Below, piece by piece: positions 1 through 11,321 of a stretch of DNA of 64,000 nucleotides. Each line of letters begins with the position of its first letter. Positions within the stretch are counted from its first letter, which is position 1. The notes below the pieces were generated by a model that saw only the letters and a list, made by a program, of their open reading frames with translations, ran no database searches and had not been told where the DNA came from. A program made the translations under genes and the position numbers. This stretch comes from Apricaphanius iberus (Eukaryota; Chordata; Actinopteri; Cyprinodontiformes; Aphaniidae), in contig JAPXFQ010002662.1 of assembly GCA_028564705.1 (NCBI GenBank), positions 1,426,001-1,490,000 on the forward strand, written 5' to 3'.

Positions 1-14
1 TAAATTATAGCTTA

Positions 15-560
15 CTCTGAGACAAACCAACAACTCCAATCATTTGCTACCGCTGCTGGGTAGGAGTGAGAGGGATATCATATTACCGGACCAATCAGTC
101 CATAGGTGGGCGTGTTGGGTCACTTTGGAAGGCTTCGAACCAAGGCAGAGGTAGTTAAAAAAAAAAAGGGGCAGCTGGGGTCGGTTTGGAATGGACACAC
201 AAAAGCGCCACAAGCGTTCAAAAGCGTCCCATTCTGTACTGGCCCTAGTGAAAAAGGGGCATAAGACTGGTGTAAAGTGCTCCCACCTCCTGGTCTTCAT
301 CAGGACATGAGCTTCTGAATTTTGTAAAAGCTGTAATCTTGAGGTAGTCTTTTTGGGAAGACCAGAAACCAGGGCATCACAATAATCAATTCACTGGGGA
401 TAAAAGCATGCATCAGCATCACCAGGTTGGCCTGAGAGAGAATTTGGCGGACTCTGGTGATGTTCTTTAGGTGATAAAAACCTATTTTAGTAATATTTTT
501 AAGGTGTGGAATAGAAGACAGCTCAGAGTCAAAAATCACGCCCAGGTTCTTCACTTGTAA
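15..560 (-). mobile_element. L2-type LINE fragment (reverse transcriptase C-terminal part)
   Basis: The minus strand at 554-300 encodes KNLGVIFDSELSSIPH, LKNITRVRQILSQANLVML and HAFIPS, the signature that follows the RT active site in L2/CR1-group LINEs. The last part has decayed (RLDYCN is not readable). The sequence down to about position 40 may be the rest of the same 3' region. No tail or target duplication is visible; the copy is old. Confidence 0.65.
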
Positions 561-2299
561 GGAAGGATTAAAATACAGTGATCATAGTTTGGCTGAATGG
601 TTAGTGTTGGTGACTCCCGTTCCAGGTTTCGCATCCTGCTAACGCGGTGCTGAAAGTTTTTTTCACAGTAGGCTTCACAGACATTCTTCCTGGTTTCAGA
701 AAAAAAGACTTTCTAGATTAAAAAAAATATTTATATTTTATTTTTAAATTGCTTTAGGTTTGTTTCAGGTTTTGTATTTCAATAAATGAAACCAAAACAC
801 AATTTTAATGGCAAAGCAGTACTTTTAATTTGAGATTCTTCAATGCAGTATTTCTTCTATTTATTTTTGTGTCAAAATATGATTATCCTGACTAACGTTA
901 TTAAACAAGGGCCAAACCCCTCTTATTTTACAGGATTAAAGGTTCAGAATTGAGGGTGAATATTTACAGAAACACTTGGAGGTAGAGCTGGGCGATATGT
1001 CTTAAAAATGTAATCTCTGATTTTTTATACCAAATGTGATGTCAGATTTTAATAATTTCTTTCCTACCTGTTTTTTTTCCTAAGAAGAAATTGCAAGGGA
1101 TAAAAAACATTTTCAAAAACCTGCTTTTATTTAAATAAGCCTGTCCTGGAGCTGACTTGAATTTAATGTCGAACTAAAAACAAGCTGCAAAAGTATTCTT
1201 GTAAAACAAGATGGCTAGATTGACATCACTCTGAGCTATGGAAGTCTTAGTACATTGGTAAAAAAAAAATCTGTTTTCCAAAAATAAAATCTTCAACAAC
1301 AGAAGAGATATGCTTTTTGCTGGAGCTTTTGTTGACTGCATTTTGCTGTAGCTTTTGTTAAGCTAAGCCCGCCCACATCCTTGCAATAGACTGTATATAT
1401 AAATAGACAAACCCTTGTTGACGTCACCCATAAGTTTCTGAAGAGCAAAAATGAAGCCAACTGGGCGGTTCCCACTGCTGCCACCTTGTCCGCATCACTC
1501 GCCTCGTCACTCTCAGAAACTCCAAAAAAGGGCAAAGAGGTGGAGCTGTGAGGCTGGGGGGTTGACGCTCCGAGCAAACATAGCTACAAGCTAGTCAGAA
1601 GCTAGTCGTGAGCTAACTGAAGCTAACGTAGGCTTCAGCCGATTTCAGCCAGAAGACCGCGGACTTATGCCCCGTTTTTCAACTAGGATTACTTTAGACG
1701 CAGAAAGATCTCGAGTACAGAAAATATATTGATATAATAAGACCAAAAAGGGTCGGGTCAATACGGCCTAAGATGGTGTTTTTTTCCATTACCATCGGTG
1801 GAGGGTGAGTACATGGACGGCTTATCTTAACAACACATCCAGCAAAAAGCAGTCACAAATTCATCATGACAACTCAGATCCTCTCAAAAAATAAAATACT
1901 TTAGACTCACCTCACATCTCAAATATCCATTAGTTCATGCCTACAGCTGTGTTCCTGACCCCAGTACTGATCTAACCAGCGATCATCCAGTCTGTCTAGA
2001 GTCCGACTCTGTATGTAGTCTTCCAGCCTGATGTAGCCGACCCCCGCTCTCTGATGCTGCGGCTTCTCGGTCCTGCCGACTTTGCTGCTCTGCTGCTACC
2101 CGACCGGTTGCCAGCTCCAACTTGCGTGTAGAAAGAGATAAAAGCTCCGACCAGAACAGCATTCCGCTCGGCCACCTGACAGACTTCCGGTTTGTACCCG
2201 ACATGGAGTAGCCGCAAGTCTAACACACTCCGCATATTTTGACTCATTATTTCTGTATCACACGACAATTTAACATTTTGTAGGCATAACTCTGCAGCG
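561..2299. other. pknox1 intron, repeat-like, no gene
   Basis: AT-rich intron sequence. A hAT-like left end (AGAGCTGGGCGATATG) appears near 986. About 1,290-1,900 resembles a dispersed fish repeat (GACGTCACCCATA motif near 1,420; repeated GCTAG/GCTAAC units near 1,585-1,640). 1,900-2,300 may be the 5'UTR of the following L1. No exon of pknox1 is recognised. Confidence 0.4.
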
Positions 2300-2305
2300 C
2301 ATATA

Positions 2306-3290
2306 TTGCAGAACCACCTGTGCATGTTATGGCGAGTAAAACTTAGATCAACCAAGGCACCGGCGCAAAGTTTAGCTAGCACCACACTCAAGCAAACGCT
2401 TATGGCAAATGCTAGCGCTACCACCGCTCACCACCCTGACCCTCCATCTCCGACACAACAACCCGAGGAGAAAGCGCTTCTCCAGCTTCTGAAAGCGGAG
2501 ATGGATACTTGTCATCAACTATTGGGCGATAAAATCAAACAAGAGATGGTGACCTTTCGTGCTGAAATCAAACAAGACCTCGAGGCTCTCCGACGGGACA
2601 CGAAGGCTGACATCGCCTCTTTAAAAACGGAGTTCAGAGTTGAAATGGCATCTCTGCGCTGCACACAGACCGAGACGGCAACTACCGTTCGGGAGATCAA
2701 GGGCGTGCTGAACTGTCATGATTCCAGCATCACTAGCATGGAGAGTGTCATTTTGGAGCCGAAGCGGGAGGTCGGAAATCTAAAAGACCGGAATGATGAC
2801 CTTGAGAACAGAAGCCGTCGTCAGAGTCTGAGAATTATCGGGATCCCTGAAGGCGCAGAAAACTGCAAACCCAAGGCAATCATGGATTCTTTTTTTACCG
2901 AAGTGTTGGGCGATGAGATACCGAGCCCTTTGGTACTTGACTGGGCTCACAGAATTTTGGCTCCAAAACCCAAACTCGGCGACCGCCCCAGACCTATGAT
3001 TGTGCGACTGCACTACTACTTGGATACAGAAAAGATCCTGCAGTTACCCAAAAAAAGAGGCTAACTAAAATTCAGAGAGGCCAGGGTTCATATATTCCTG
3101 GATATGAGCGCCGAGCTTAGCCGCCGTAGAGCAGGCGAAGCTCAGACAGGCGGGCATCAAGTACGGCATGTTCCACCCAGATGACTTGTGTCTCACCTGT
3201 GAAGGCGTCTCGCACTCCTTCAAGACTCCCGCAGATGTGGAAGATTTTCTCACCAAGCGGAACCGTCCCTCTTCTGAGACATAGGAAAAC
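2306..3290 (+). pseudogene. L1 ORF1 (RNA-binding chaperone), frameshifted near 3,050
   Basis: The first 252 codons hold a long coiled coil (about residues 60-165, with repeated KAEM, KTEFRVEM heptads) followed by the RRM-like core NRSRRQSLRIIGIPEG. This is the layout of L1 ORF1p, a trimeric RNA-binding protein of the LINE RNP. After about 3,050 the frame shifts; the C-terminal domain (ARVHIFLDMSAELSRRR, GIKYGMFHPDD-like) continues to 3,284. Either ATG 2,306 or ATG 2,402 could be the original start. Confidence 0.8.
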
Positions 3291-4191
3291 ATTACCAGTG
3301 TTTCGATTTGATGATCTCCCCCACTGGTACTGTAGCCTCTCTTGGTGTATATTTTTGCTGTCCTGAGCTGATTTAAAAATTTTTTTTTTTTGCGTCACAT
3401 CCAAATATTATTATCAATATTACTATGCTTTCATCTATAAATATCTATATTGATTTTGTGTCCCTTTTTTATGCTCATTTTTTTTAGACCAGTTAATAAT
3501 GATAATCATAATTAATAAGTATCTTCCTTGTTGTTGCTGTTGTTATTATTATTATTGTTATTATTTTATTTTTATTTTTTTAATTTCTGGTTTGGGACGT
3601 ACTTAGACGAATAATTACGCTCACCAAGAATCAGAATGCATATATTTTTCATGAATCTTTTCAATCCTAGGCTCAGCTGAGTTACAGTACCGGTATGTCC
3701 ATTTGTTTACATTTTGATATGCAGCTCACAAACTCATATCCTCGTCTTTAGGAGATCACAATACTCTATTCGTGTACATATTTAGTTAACATGAGTGGTT
3801 CTATATGTTTCTAACTAGTTACTGAAAGCAAGACCTCTAGTTTTTCTTTAGTTGTGACTACTGAAACATATAACATTTTAAGGAGCAGTGTGAGTTTTTT
3901 TTCCCCCTTCTCTCTATGTATGAAAACGCGATGGATGAGTACCAAGTATGTATGGGGCGTCTTACCTCTCATTTGGGGAGAGGTAATTTGGGGAAAGGGA
4001 CATAGCGTTTTTATTTTTTAACTATTTTTTTTTTTGTGTTTGTATTTATAACTTATTTTGTATTAATAGACGTGTGGCACTGCAGGCGATATCCTGCGGA
4101 TGCTCTAACAGCAGTCAATTCCTTGCCTATCTCTGATTATGGTTAACTCGGTGCTGACCACGAGTAATGATGATATTGTAGGGATAATACA

Positions 4192-6403
4192 GTGAACTGT
4201 ATTAGTTGGAACACCAAGGCAGTTAATTACATTATCAAACGTAATAGAGTTCTATCACATTTGAGAAGTCTTGATGTTAATATCGCTTTCCTTCAGGAAA
4301 CCCATCTCATGTCCGCTGACCATAACAGATTGCGTAAAGGGTGGGTGGGGCAATTATATCATTCCAATTATCAAAGCAAGTCCAGGGGAGCTGCAATACT
4401 TGTTAATAAGAACACTTCTTTTATTGCACAGTCTGTCACTGCAGACCACCGAGGGAGATATGTTGTGGTCACAGGTACCCTGTATAATATAGCTATAATT
4501 TTGGCTAATGTATATGTGCCGAACGGAGACGATGCACAATTTCTGAGGACTTTTCTATCCTCATTACCCAACCTAAACACGCACGGGCTTATTTTAGGGG
4601 GCGACTTTAATTGTGTATTACATCCAGTACTTGACCGCTCCTCTGGCACTCCCTATAGTGTTACAAGATCAGCAAAGATTATCACTTCCTTCCTTCAAGT
4701 ATATAGTATGACTGATCCCTGGCGTTTCCTGTACCCTGATTTGAGGCATTATTTTTCTCTCCTGTGCACCATTCCTACTCGTGCATCGATTATTTTTTAA
4801 TCGATAACCAGCTGCTGACCTTGGTCAGAGAATGCAGGTATGAAAGCACTGTCATCTCTGATCATGGACCTGTAGCTTTGCAAATATCCTTCCCTAAAAA
4901 AGTTACTCAGTGCCCGTGGCGCTTTTGCAATGCTTCACTCACTGATGAAAGGTTCGCTAACCATATAAACACGCAGATAGATTTTTTCTTGTCCGTAAAT
5001 GATACACCAGATATTAGCAGGTGAACTCTTTTGGAATCGCTTAAAGCTTTCTTGAGGGGAGAGATTATCTCATACACCCCCTGGGAGAGCAGGAATAGGA
5101 AACAGCACCTTAAAGATCTCACAGACCAAATTCATCAGCTGGACTCTAAATATTCAACTGCTCCCAACCCTGAATTTTTAAAGGAGAGGTCAGCTCTGCA
5201 GACAGAGTTCAACTTGATGACCACCCTTTATACAGAGCAGCTACTTCTTCAATCTCGCTCTAATCTGTATGAACATTCAAATAAGGCAGGCAAGACTCTT
5301 GCCCAACAGATTAGACAGTTCACAACCTCTACACTGATCACAAGTATCCGGAAACATGACGGTCAGATCTCTAATGACGAGCAGGAGATAAATAATGAGT
5401 TTAAAGTATTTTATTCCTCCCTCTACACCTCTGAGGTGATTCACGACCCTGTTAGGTTGGAGTTGTTTTTTCAGAGCATAAATCTGCCTTTAGTAAGCGA
5501 ATCATTTATGGAGCAATTGGAAGAACCTATGTCTTTGGAAGAAATTAGATCAGCTCTTTACAGTATGCAAAATGCCAAAGCTCCTGGACCTGATGGTTTC
5601 ACGGTCAAATTCTTTAAGAAATTTGGAGATAAGTTGCTGCCAATTTTACTCACTCTTTTTGAGGAATCCTTTGTCAAGGGCCAACTTCCACCCACGTTCT
5701 CTCAATCTTCCATCTCAGTTATACTGAAAAAGGTAAGGACCCCCTTAATTGGGGATCTTATCGTCCAATATCACTCCTGAACGTGGACTGCAAACTGTTA
5801 GCTAAGATCTTAGCTCACCGCCTAGAAGCTACCCTTCCTTCGATTATCTCTCCAGATCAAACTGGTTTTATAAAAAATCGTCTCTTTTTTAATATTTGCC
5901 GGCTTTTAAATAACGCGGATCCCACTCAGCCACTACCTGAAGTAATTATCACTTTAGATGGTGAAAAAAGCGTTCGACAGGGTCGAGTGAAACTACCTTT
6001 TTCAATGTCTAGAGAGATTTAAATTTGGTCCAAAATTCATATCATGGTTAAGATTGTTATATAAATCCCCACTGTCATCAGTACGCACTAATAATATAGA
6101 TTCCCAATATTTCCAATTGCAACGCGGTACGAGGCAAGGGTGCCCAATATCACCCCTTTTATTCGCGATAGCTATCAAGCCTCTTGCAGCATCACTGCAC
6201 TCCTCACCTGCAATTCGTGGCATATTAAGAAACGAAAAGAACATAAATTATCTTTATACGCTGATGATCTATTGTTATATATCAGTGACCCTCAGAATAC
6301 TTTGCCACACGTTATGGCTGCACTAGATCGTTTTACTGAGCTTTCTGGGTATAAGATTAATGTTTCAAAAACTGAACTTTTCCCTGTCAACTCTGCATCT
6401 TAA
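4192..6403 (+). pseudogene. L1 ORF2 (endonuclease-reverse transcriptase), broken
   Basis: AP-type endonuclease motifs in order: FLQETH (about 4,294), RGAAILVNK, GGDFN (about 4,598), and YFLID/SDHGPVAL (4,775-4,875). RT motifs follow: NAKAPGPDGFTVKFFK (5,571), SPDQTGFIKNR (5,850), TRQGCPISPLLFAIA (6,133), YADD (6,257) and SGYKIN (6,346). Frame changes near 4,760, 5,025, 5,780, 6,000 and 6,150 show it is dead. Confidence 0.85.
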
Positions 6404-7980
6404 TGGTAACTTCCGGGTTCAGACAGGCTAGTTATTTCCGGCTAGTATTTCGCTCACGGTTACGGGGGGGGGGCCTGTGTTCTGGGTCCGTATACGGACC
6501 CAGAACACAGTAACACAGTACGGACCCAGAACACAGTAAAAAAAAAAGCACACCAAAAACATAGAGAAGCACATATTTCAACGTTCACAATGATAAGATG
6601 AAGGACGGTTAGGCGGGTTCAGGAGCCCCTGGTCGACAATCTGCATGCAGCACTCAACTCTAAGCGCGCAGCCAGACCTGTCCCCCGGGGGGGGGCAGGA
6701 GAGATTGGGAGAAAGCGAGACATTGTGTGTGTGTGTGTGTCTGATCCATGTGAGTGTGTGTGTCATTTTTTGCACGTGTGCGGGGTGGAGGATACTCTGT
6801 TTAAATTTTTCTTCACAGGCATTGATAGGTTTGATAGCAAGTTGAAGGTCTACAAGCCAAAACAATAATTATTTGGATAGCAGGGAGAGACAAAAGATTT
6901 TTTCCACTCTACCCTTTAAATCTGTCCGTCGTTTCTTTTATAGTCTATTTCAACCAGATTAAAGTTCAGATTACTTTATTAATTTTCAGTTGCAACAATC
7001 CGCACTGACAGTTTCTCCAAGTCCGATAACAATTTGCGAGGGAGTCCCAAAGCGCCAGCTAGATCGCCTCTTGCAGCGTCTAGCCTGTGCTCAAGCTCAC
7101 CAAGCGTGAGGTTCCATCAGCACAAATCCGCGCTTCAGACTGCTCCTGTCTCCAATTTCGGTATTTGTTGCTCCATTTTGCAGCAGATCCAGTACATGCC
7201 CGTTCCATTCAACAGGAACCCGATCCACATAAATCCAAATAGCCAGATATATTCCATACAACCCGGATGCCCTTTTCTGGTGCTTCGTAGAGTTGAGTAG
7301 ATTTTATCAATAGCATTCAGAGACCAGCTGACCTTTTCCATCTTTCGTTTATTAAGTTTTGGTTCGGAGAAAAATGCAAAAAGACACTCCAGATAGAGGC
7401 ACAGGGCATAGAGCAGTGGTATAAGACACAGGAGGAGGAGGGAGAGAAAAAGCGTGCGTCCTCGCCGAGAGCCAGAAGAGACGGGATAGCATTAACCAAA
7501 TATTTTCTGTACTTTTAGAACAGTGATGGCTGACAGAATATTTTCCTCAGCTCGTAAAATTAAGGGAAATGGCAAACCTATAGGGGGCAGTATTTCTCCC
7601 AAATCATATCCGCTCAGAGTAACTTTCTACTTTCTAACTTCTACATACAGCAGTTACGAAAGTGAGCAAAAAGCTCTTGAACAATCAGCATTGCCAACAC
7701 AGCTCTGAGGGCATTAATGCAGTTTCTGACTGTAAAAACATGTCGCACAGGTGATGTTGGAGCAATGTTTGTCACAGACGTTTCGGACTTCTACTGTAAT
7801 TCTGGTTTCATCTGTCCACATGCAGATGCTAAAAACAGAGAAAATGCAGATCTTCACTTTGGCCTGAGTTTTTAAAGAGATTTAAAGTGCCTTAAATCTG
7901 CGTTTACGTGTGGATAACAAACCAAACCGTATAAAATATCTCAGTTTTATGAGATACCTGGCTATGTGTAGACAGGGTCT
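6404..7980. other. pknox1 intron, no gene; (GT)n and hairpin
   Basis: Holds the perfect palindrome listed separately, a (TG)n run at 6,724-6,742 and further TG-rich sequence, a G-run near 6,688, and otherwise unique-looking sequence. 7,900-7,980 resembles the flank of a dispersed repeat. No coding exon is recognised. Confidence 0.4.
6475..6536. repeat. 36-bp perfect palindrome plus a third copy of its arm
   Basis: The arm CTGTGTTCTGGGTCCGTA (6,475-6,492) is followed directly by its exact reverse complement (6,493-6,510) with no spacer. A further copy of the right arm, starting ACACAGTACGGACC, follows at 6,514-6,536. It could form a cruciform, or mark a template-switch event at the 3' end of the broken L1. 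Confidence 0.85.

Positions 7981-7982
<2 letters not shown>

Positions 7983-8016
<34 letters not shown>
7983..8016. repeat. (TA)n microsatellite, left flank of Tc1-like element
   Basis: About 34 bp of TA repeat directly abutting the terminal inverted repeat at 8,017. A matching (TA)n run follows the right end at 9,636-9,671. This fits insertion into a TA tract, since Tc1 elements target TA. Confidence 0.9.
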
Positions 8017-8019
<3 letters not shown>

Positions 8020-9632
8020 TACCGTTCAAAAGTTTGGGGTCACCCAAACAATTTTGTGTTTTCCATGAAAAGTCACACTTATTCACCACCATACGTTGTG
8101 AAATGAATAAAAAATAGAGTCAAGACATTGACAAGGTTAGAAATAATGATTTTTATTTGAAATAAGATTGTTTTTACATCAAACTTTGCTTTCATCAAAG
8201 AATCCTCCATTTGCAGAATTACAGCATTGCAGACCTTTGGCATTCTAGCTGTTAATTTGTTGAGGTAATCTGGAGAAATTGCACCCCACGCTTCTAGAAG
8301 CAGCTCCCACAATTTGGATTGGTTGGATGGGCACTTCTTGCGTACCATACGGTCAAGCTGCTCCCACAACAGCTCAACGGGGTTCAAATCTGGTGACTGC
8401 GCTGGCCACTCCATTACCGATAGAATACCAGCTGCCTGCTTCTTCTCTAAATAGTTCTTGCACAATTTCGAGGTGTGTTTTGGGTCATTGTCCTGTTGTA
8501 GGATGAAATTGGCTCCAATCAAGCGCTGTCCACTGGGTATGGCATGGCGTTGCGACAAATGGAGTGATAGCCTTCCTTATTCAGAATCCCTTTTACCCTG
8601 TACAAATCTCCCACCTTACCAGCACCAAAGCAACCCCAGACCATCACATTACCTCCACCATGCTTAATAGATGGCGTCAGGCATTCTTCCAGCATCTTTT
8701 CAGTTGTTCTGCGTCTCACAAACGTTCTTCTTTGTGATCCAAACACCTCAAACTTGGATTCATCCGTCCACAGCACTTTTTCCTAGTCTTCCTCTGTCCA
8801 ATGTCTGTGTTCTTTTGCCCATCTTAATCTTTGTCTTTTATTGGCCAGTCTCAGATATGGCTTTTTCTTTGCCACTCTGCCCTGAAGCCCAGAATCCCGC
8901 AGCCGCCTCTTCACTGTAGATGTTGACACTGGTGTTTTGCGGGTACTATTTAATGAAGATGCCAGTTGGGGACCTGTGAGGCGTCTGTTTCTCAAACTAG
9001 AGACTCTAATGTACTTATCTTCTTGCTCAGTTGTGCAACGCGGCCTCCCACTTCTTTTTCTACTCTGGTTAGAGCCTGTTTGTGCTGTCCTCTGAAGGGA
9101 GTAGTACACACCGTTGTAGGAAATCTTCAATTTCTTAGCAATTTCTCGCATGGAATAGCCTTCATTTCTAAGAACAAGAATAGACTGTCGAGTTTCAGAT
9201 GAAAGTTCTCTTTTTCTGGCCATTTTGAGCGTTTAATTGACCCCACAAATGTGATGCTCCAGAAACTCAATCTGCTCAAAGGAAGGTCAGTTTTGTAGCT
9301 TCTGTACCGAGCTAAACTGTTTTCAGATGTGTGAACATGATTGCACAAGGGTTTTCTAATCATCAATTAGCCTTCTGAGCCAATGAGCAAACACATTGTA
9401 CCATTAGAACACTGGAGTGATAGTTGCTGGAAATGGGCCTCTATACACCTATGTAGATATTGCACCAAAAACCAGACATTTGCAGCTAGAATAGTCATTT
9501 ACCACATTAGCAATGTATAGCGTGTGTTTCTTTAAAGTTAAGACTAGTTTAAAGTTATCTTCATTGAAAAGTACAGTGCTTTTCCTTCAAAAATAAGGAC
9601 ATTTCAATGTGACCCCAAACTTTTGAACGGTA

Positions 9633-9635
<3 letters not shown>
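8017..9635 (-). mobile_element. Tc1/mariner-like element, DD38E spacing, near-complete
   Basis: 1,619 bp with 27-bp identical terminal inverted repeats (outer bases CACTACCGTTCAAAAG), flanked by TA. The transposase is encoded on the minus strand. Inner repeats of the TTTTCCATGAAAAGT kind sit behind each end, as in IR/DR-type Tc1 elements. The transposase carries only one nonsense codon and one frameshift, so insertion was fairly recent. The spacing between the second and third catalytic residues is 38, the signature described for the Intruder (DD38E) family, a sister of classic DD34E Tc1. Family assignment rests on that count. Confidence 0.9.
8079..9223 (-). pseudogene. Tc1-like (DD38E) transposase, two lesions
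   Basis: DNA transposase that binds the inverted repeats and cuts and pastes the element. It starts MARKRELSSETRQ at 9,223. Order: paired-like helix-turn-helix domains (residues 1-110, with SMREIAKKLKIS and the GRPR hook), KKKPYLRLANK nuclear-localisation-like region, then the catalytic domain WTDESKFEVFG (first D), HGGGNVMVWGCF, QQDNDPKHTS (second D), SPDLNPVELLW (E). Thirty-eight residues lie between the second D and E. A TAG at 8,777-8,782 interrupts EED/EKV, and a one-base loss around 8,550 shifts frame before the second D. The C-terminus runs about 35 residues past the usual end of Tc1 transposases. Confidence 0.9.
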
Positions 9636-9677
<42 letters not shown>

Positions 9678-9760
9678 CATACATACACATAAACACACAC
9701 ACATACATACATATATACACACATACATACACATATATGCGTAGATGCATATACACAGAC
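9636..9760. repeat. (TA)n then (CATA)/(CA) microsatellite
   Basis: TA tract at 9,636-9,671 grading into CATACATA and CACACA runs to about 9,740. It is the other half of the repeat array that received the Tc1-like element. Confidence 0.85.
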
Positions 9761-11321
9761 TAGAGCTGAAACAACTGAACTATTTAACCGATTATAATCG
9801 ATTTTTAAAATGGTTGACAACTACGTAAGTCATCGATTAGTTGCTTTATAATCACGTTTTACCTTAAGCAGGCTATTTTTAACACAATCTGTTACATTGG
9901 TTACAATCTGTTATATTTGCGGCCAGTCTGTGGCAGTAATGAGCCACTGATCTACCAGTGGAGCAGTAGAAGAAGAAATCAGCCAGTAGGTACCCATTGT
10001 TTTTCATGACGTCCAGCCCGGTAGGTCACTTAAACCTAATAAGAAAATAAACATGGTAAATACAGTGGTCCCTTATAAATAACGTGGTTCACCTTTTGTG
10101 ACTTCGCTGTTTCGCTGAGTTTTTTATAGTACATTTTTCATGTTTTCTTTTCAGCGTACTAACATTCTTTGTGTTCTGCTGCTGATTAGAGGCAATTGTG
10201 AATCTCCTCCGTGTTGTGTATCCTGTGCTTGCCAAATTTAGCACATCTGTTTATAAGAATGATCTGGTCCGGAGAAAAACAGCACAAACCCATACATTGT
10301 GACTCAAACACACAAGAAAAGCCAACTGGTGAAAAAAGATGTGGGCAAGCGCGGTGCAGATGAAAAAAACAACAAATGCTGCAAAATAAAACTTTTACGC
10401 TTAGAAATCTATGAAGGTTTTAACCTGGTGAGTATTTGAACTAGTGAGAAAATTTTGAAACTTTTAATTTTGTCCAACAAACATGTTTAAAGTGTGTTGC
10501 GAGGTGTTTTACAACCTTAAAACATTCAATTGCAAAAAATAAAGATGACTTCTTTACGGATTTCTCCTCTTGCGGGTTATTTTAATTAAAATGAACCATA
10601 CAATTATTATTAGTAAATACTACTGTTATAAGAACTGTTTTCTCATTCAAAGGTATCAACAGCAGCTAAAGTGCTAGCTTTAGAAGAAGAAATCTTTAAG
10701 GTGATGCTGAAAATCTATAAACCGATTTACTGAATATGGAGAGGTAAATGGTCCCTTGGTGTTTATTTCAAGTCATCTCTGTGAAATGTTTGAGTTAATT
10801 TACTTAAAAGCAGAAGATCCAAATTTAAAATGCCACATTTACTCCAACACCCCACAGACCATGAAAATATTATGTTTAGTGAAGGTATGTTAATTATTTC
10901 TGAGAGCTACACTGTTACCCCCAAAATACTGGCCAACTAAGTCAGCCTCCTTCATTCATGAAATGAAAATGTGATTTTCATTTAATGCGCTGAGATATTT
11001 TGCTAATATGTTATACATTAATTTGTATGGAATTCTACTTCATTTTGTATTTTGATGCTTAAAAATGATTCTTGACAAATATTTTGCACTTTTACAGTCA
11101 TTTTGCACTGTTGACTGTGTTCAGGTCAATTAAAATAGATTACAGTGAGCTGCACAATTCTCGTGTTTTTCTTGTTTTTAATAAAAATTTGTTATTAATA
11201 ACTTCTATGGGTGAAAGTAATAGCCAAATTTAATTATTAAAAGCGATTAAATTGATTGATGAATCGTAAAAATAATTTACATATTAATTGATTATGAAAA
11301 TAATTGTTAGTTGCAGCCCTA
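9761..11321. mobile_element. hAT-like non-autonomous element (TAGRGCTG ends)
   Basis: Left end TAGAGCTGAAACAACTGAAC, right end reverse-complement TAGGGCTGCAACTAACAATT; both ends are followed inward by ATCGATTA-rich sequence. The 8-bp flanks ACACAGAC and ATATAGAC match at 6 of 8 positions, which fits a worn hAT target duplication. No transposase is present. A second partial copy of the right half lies at 23,270-23,526. It contains the pogo/Tigger-like insertion at about 10,063. Confidence 0.65.
10063..10600. mobile_element. pogo/Tigger-like non-autonomous element, nested (right end uncertain)
   Basis: Starts CAGTGGTCCCTTAT after a TA dinucleotide and continues GTTCACCTTTTGTGACTTCGCTGTTTCGC, which I recognise as a decayed Tigger-type left end. 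The internal part (ATCTATGAAGGTTTTAAC near 10,408, GTGAGTATTTGAAC near 10,430) and a decayed CTCTTGCGGGTTATTTT near 10,568 fit the right half. The right inverted repeat is not preserved. Confidence 0.5.

Larger units (their letters stand above)
2300..6403 (+). mobile_element. L1-clade LINE, degenerate, 3'-truncated (YADD type)
   Basis: Contains an ORF1 (2,306-3,290), an AT-rich inter-ORF stretch (3,370-4,190), and an ORF2 with endonuclease then reverse transcriptase (4,192-6,403), broken by at least five stops or shifts. The RT active site is YADD (6,257-6,268). ORF2 stops soon after the SGYKIN motif, so the C-terminal domain, 3'UTR and tail are missing. No target duplication was found. It differs from the LADD-type L1 copies at 44-63 kb. 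Confidence 0.85.

Noticed and set aside
40..300. Separate small protein on the minus strand
   Set aside because: Composition and position fit the decayed 3' region of the adjoining L2; no independent support.
6673..6845. Short ORF with a Cys/Val-rich peptide
   Set aside because: It is a translation of a (GT)n microsatellite.
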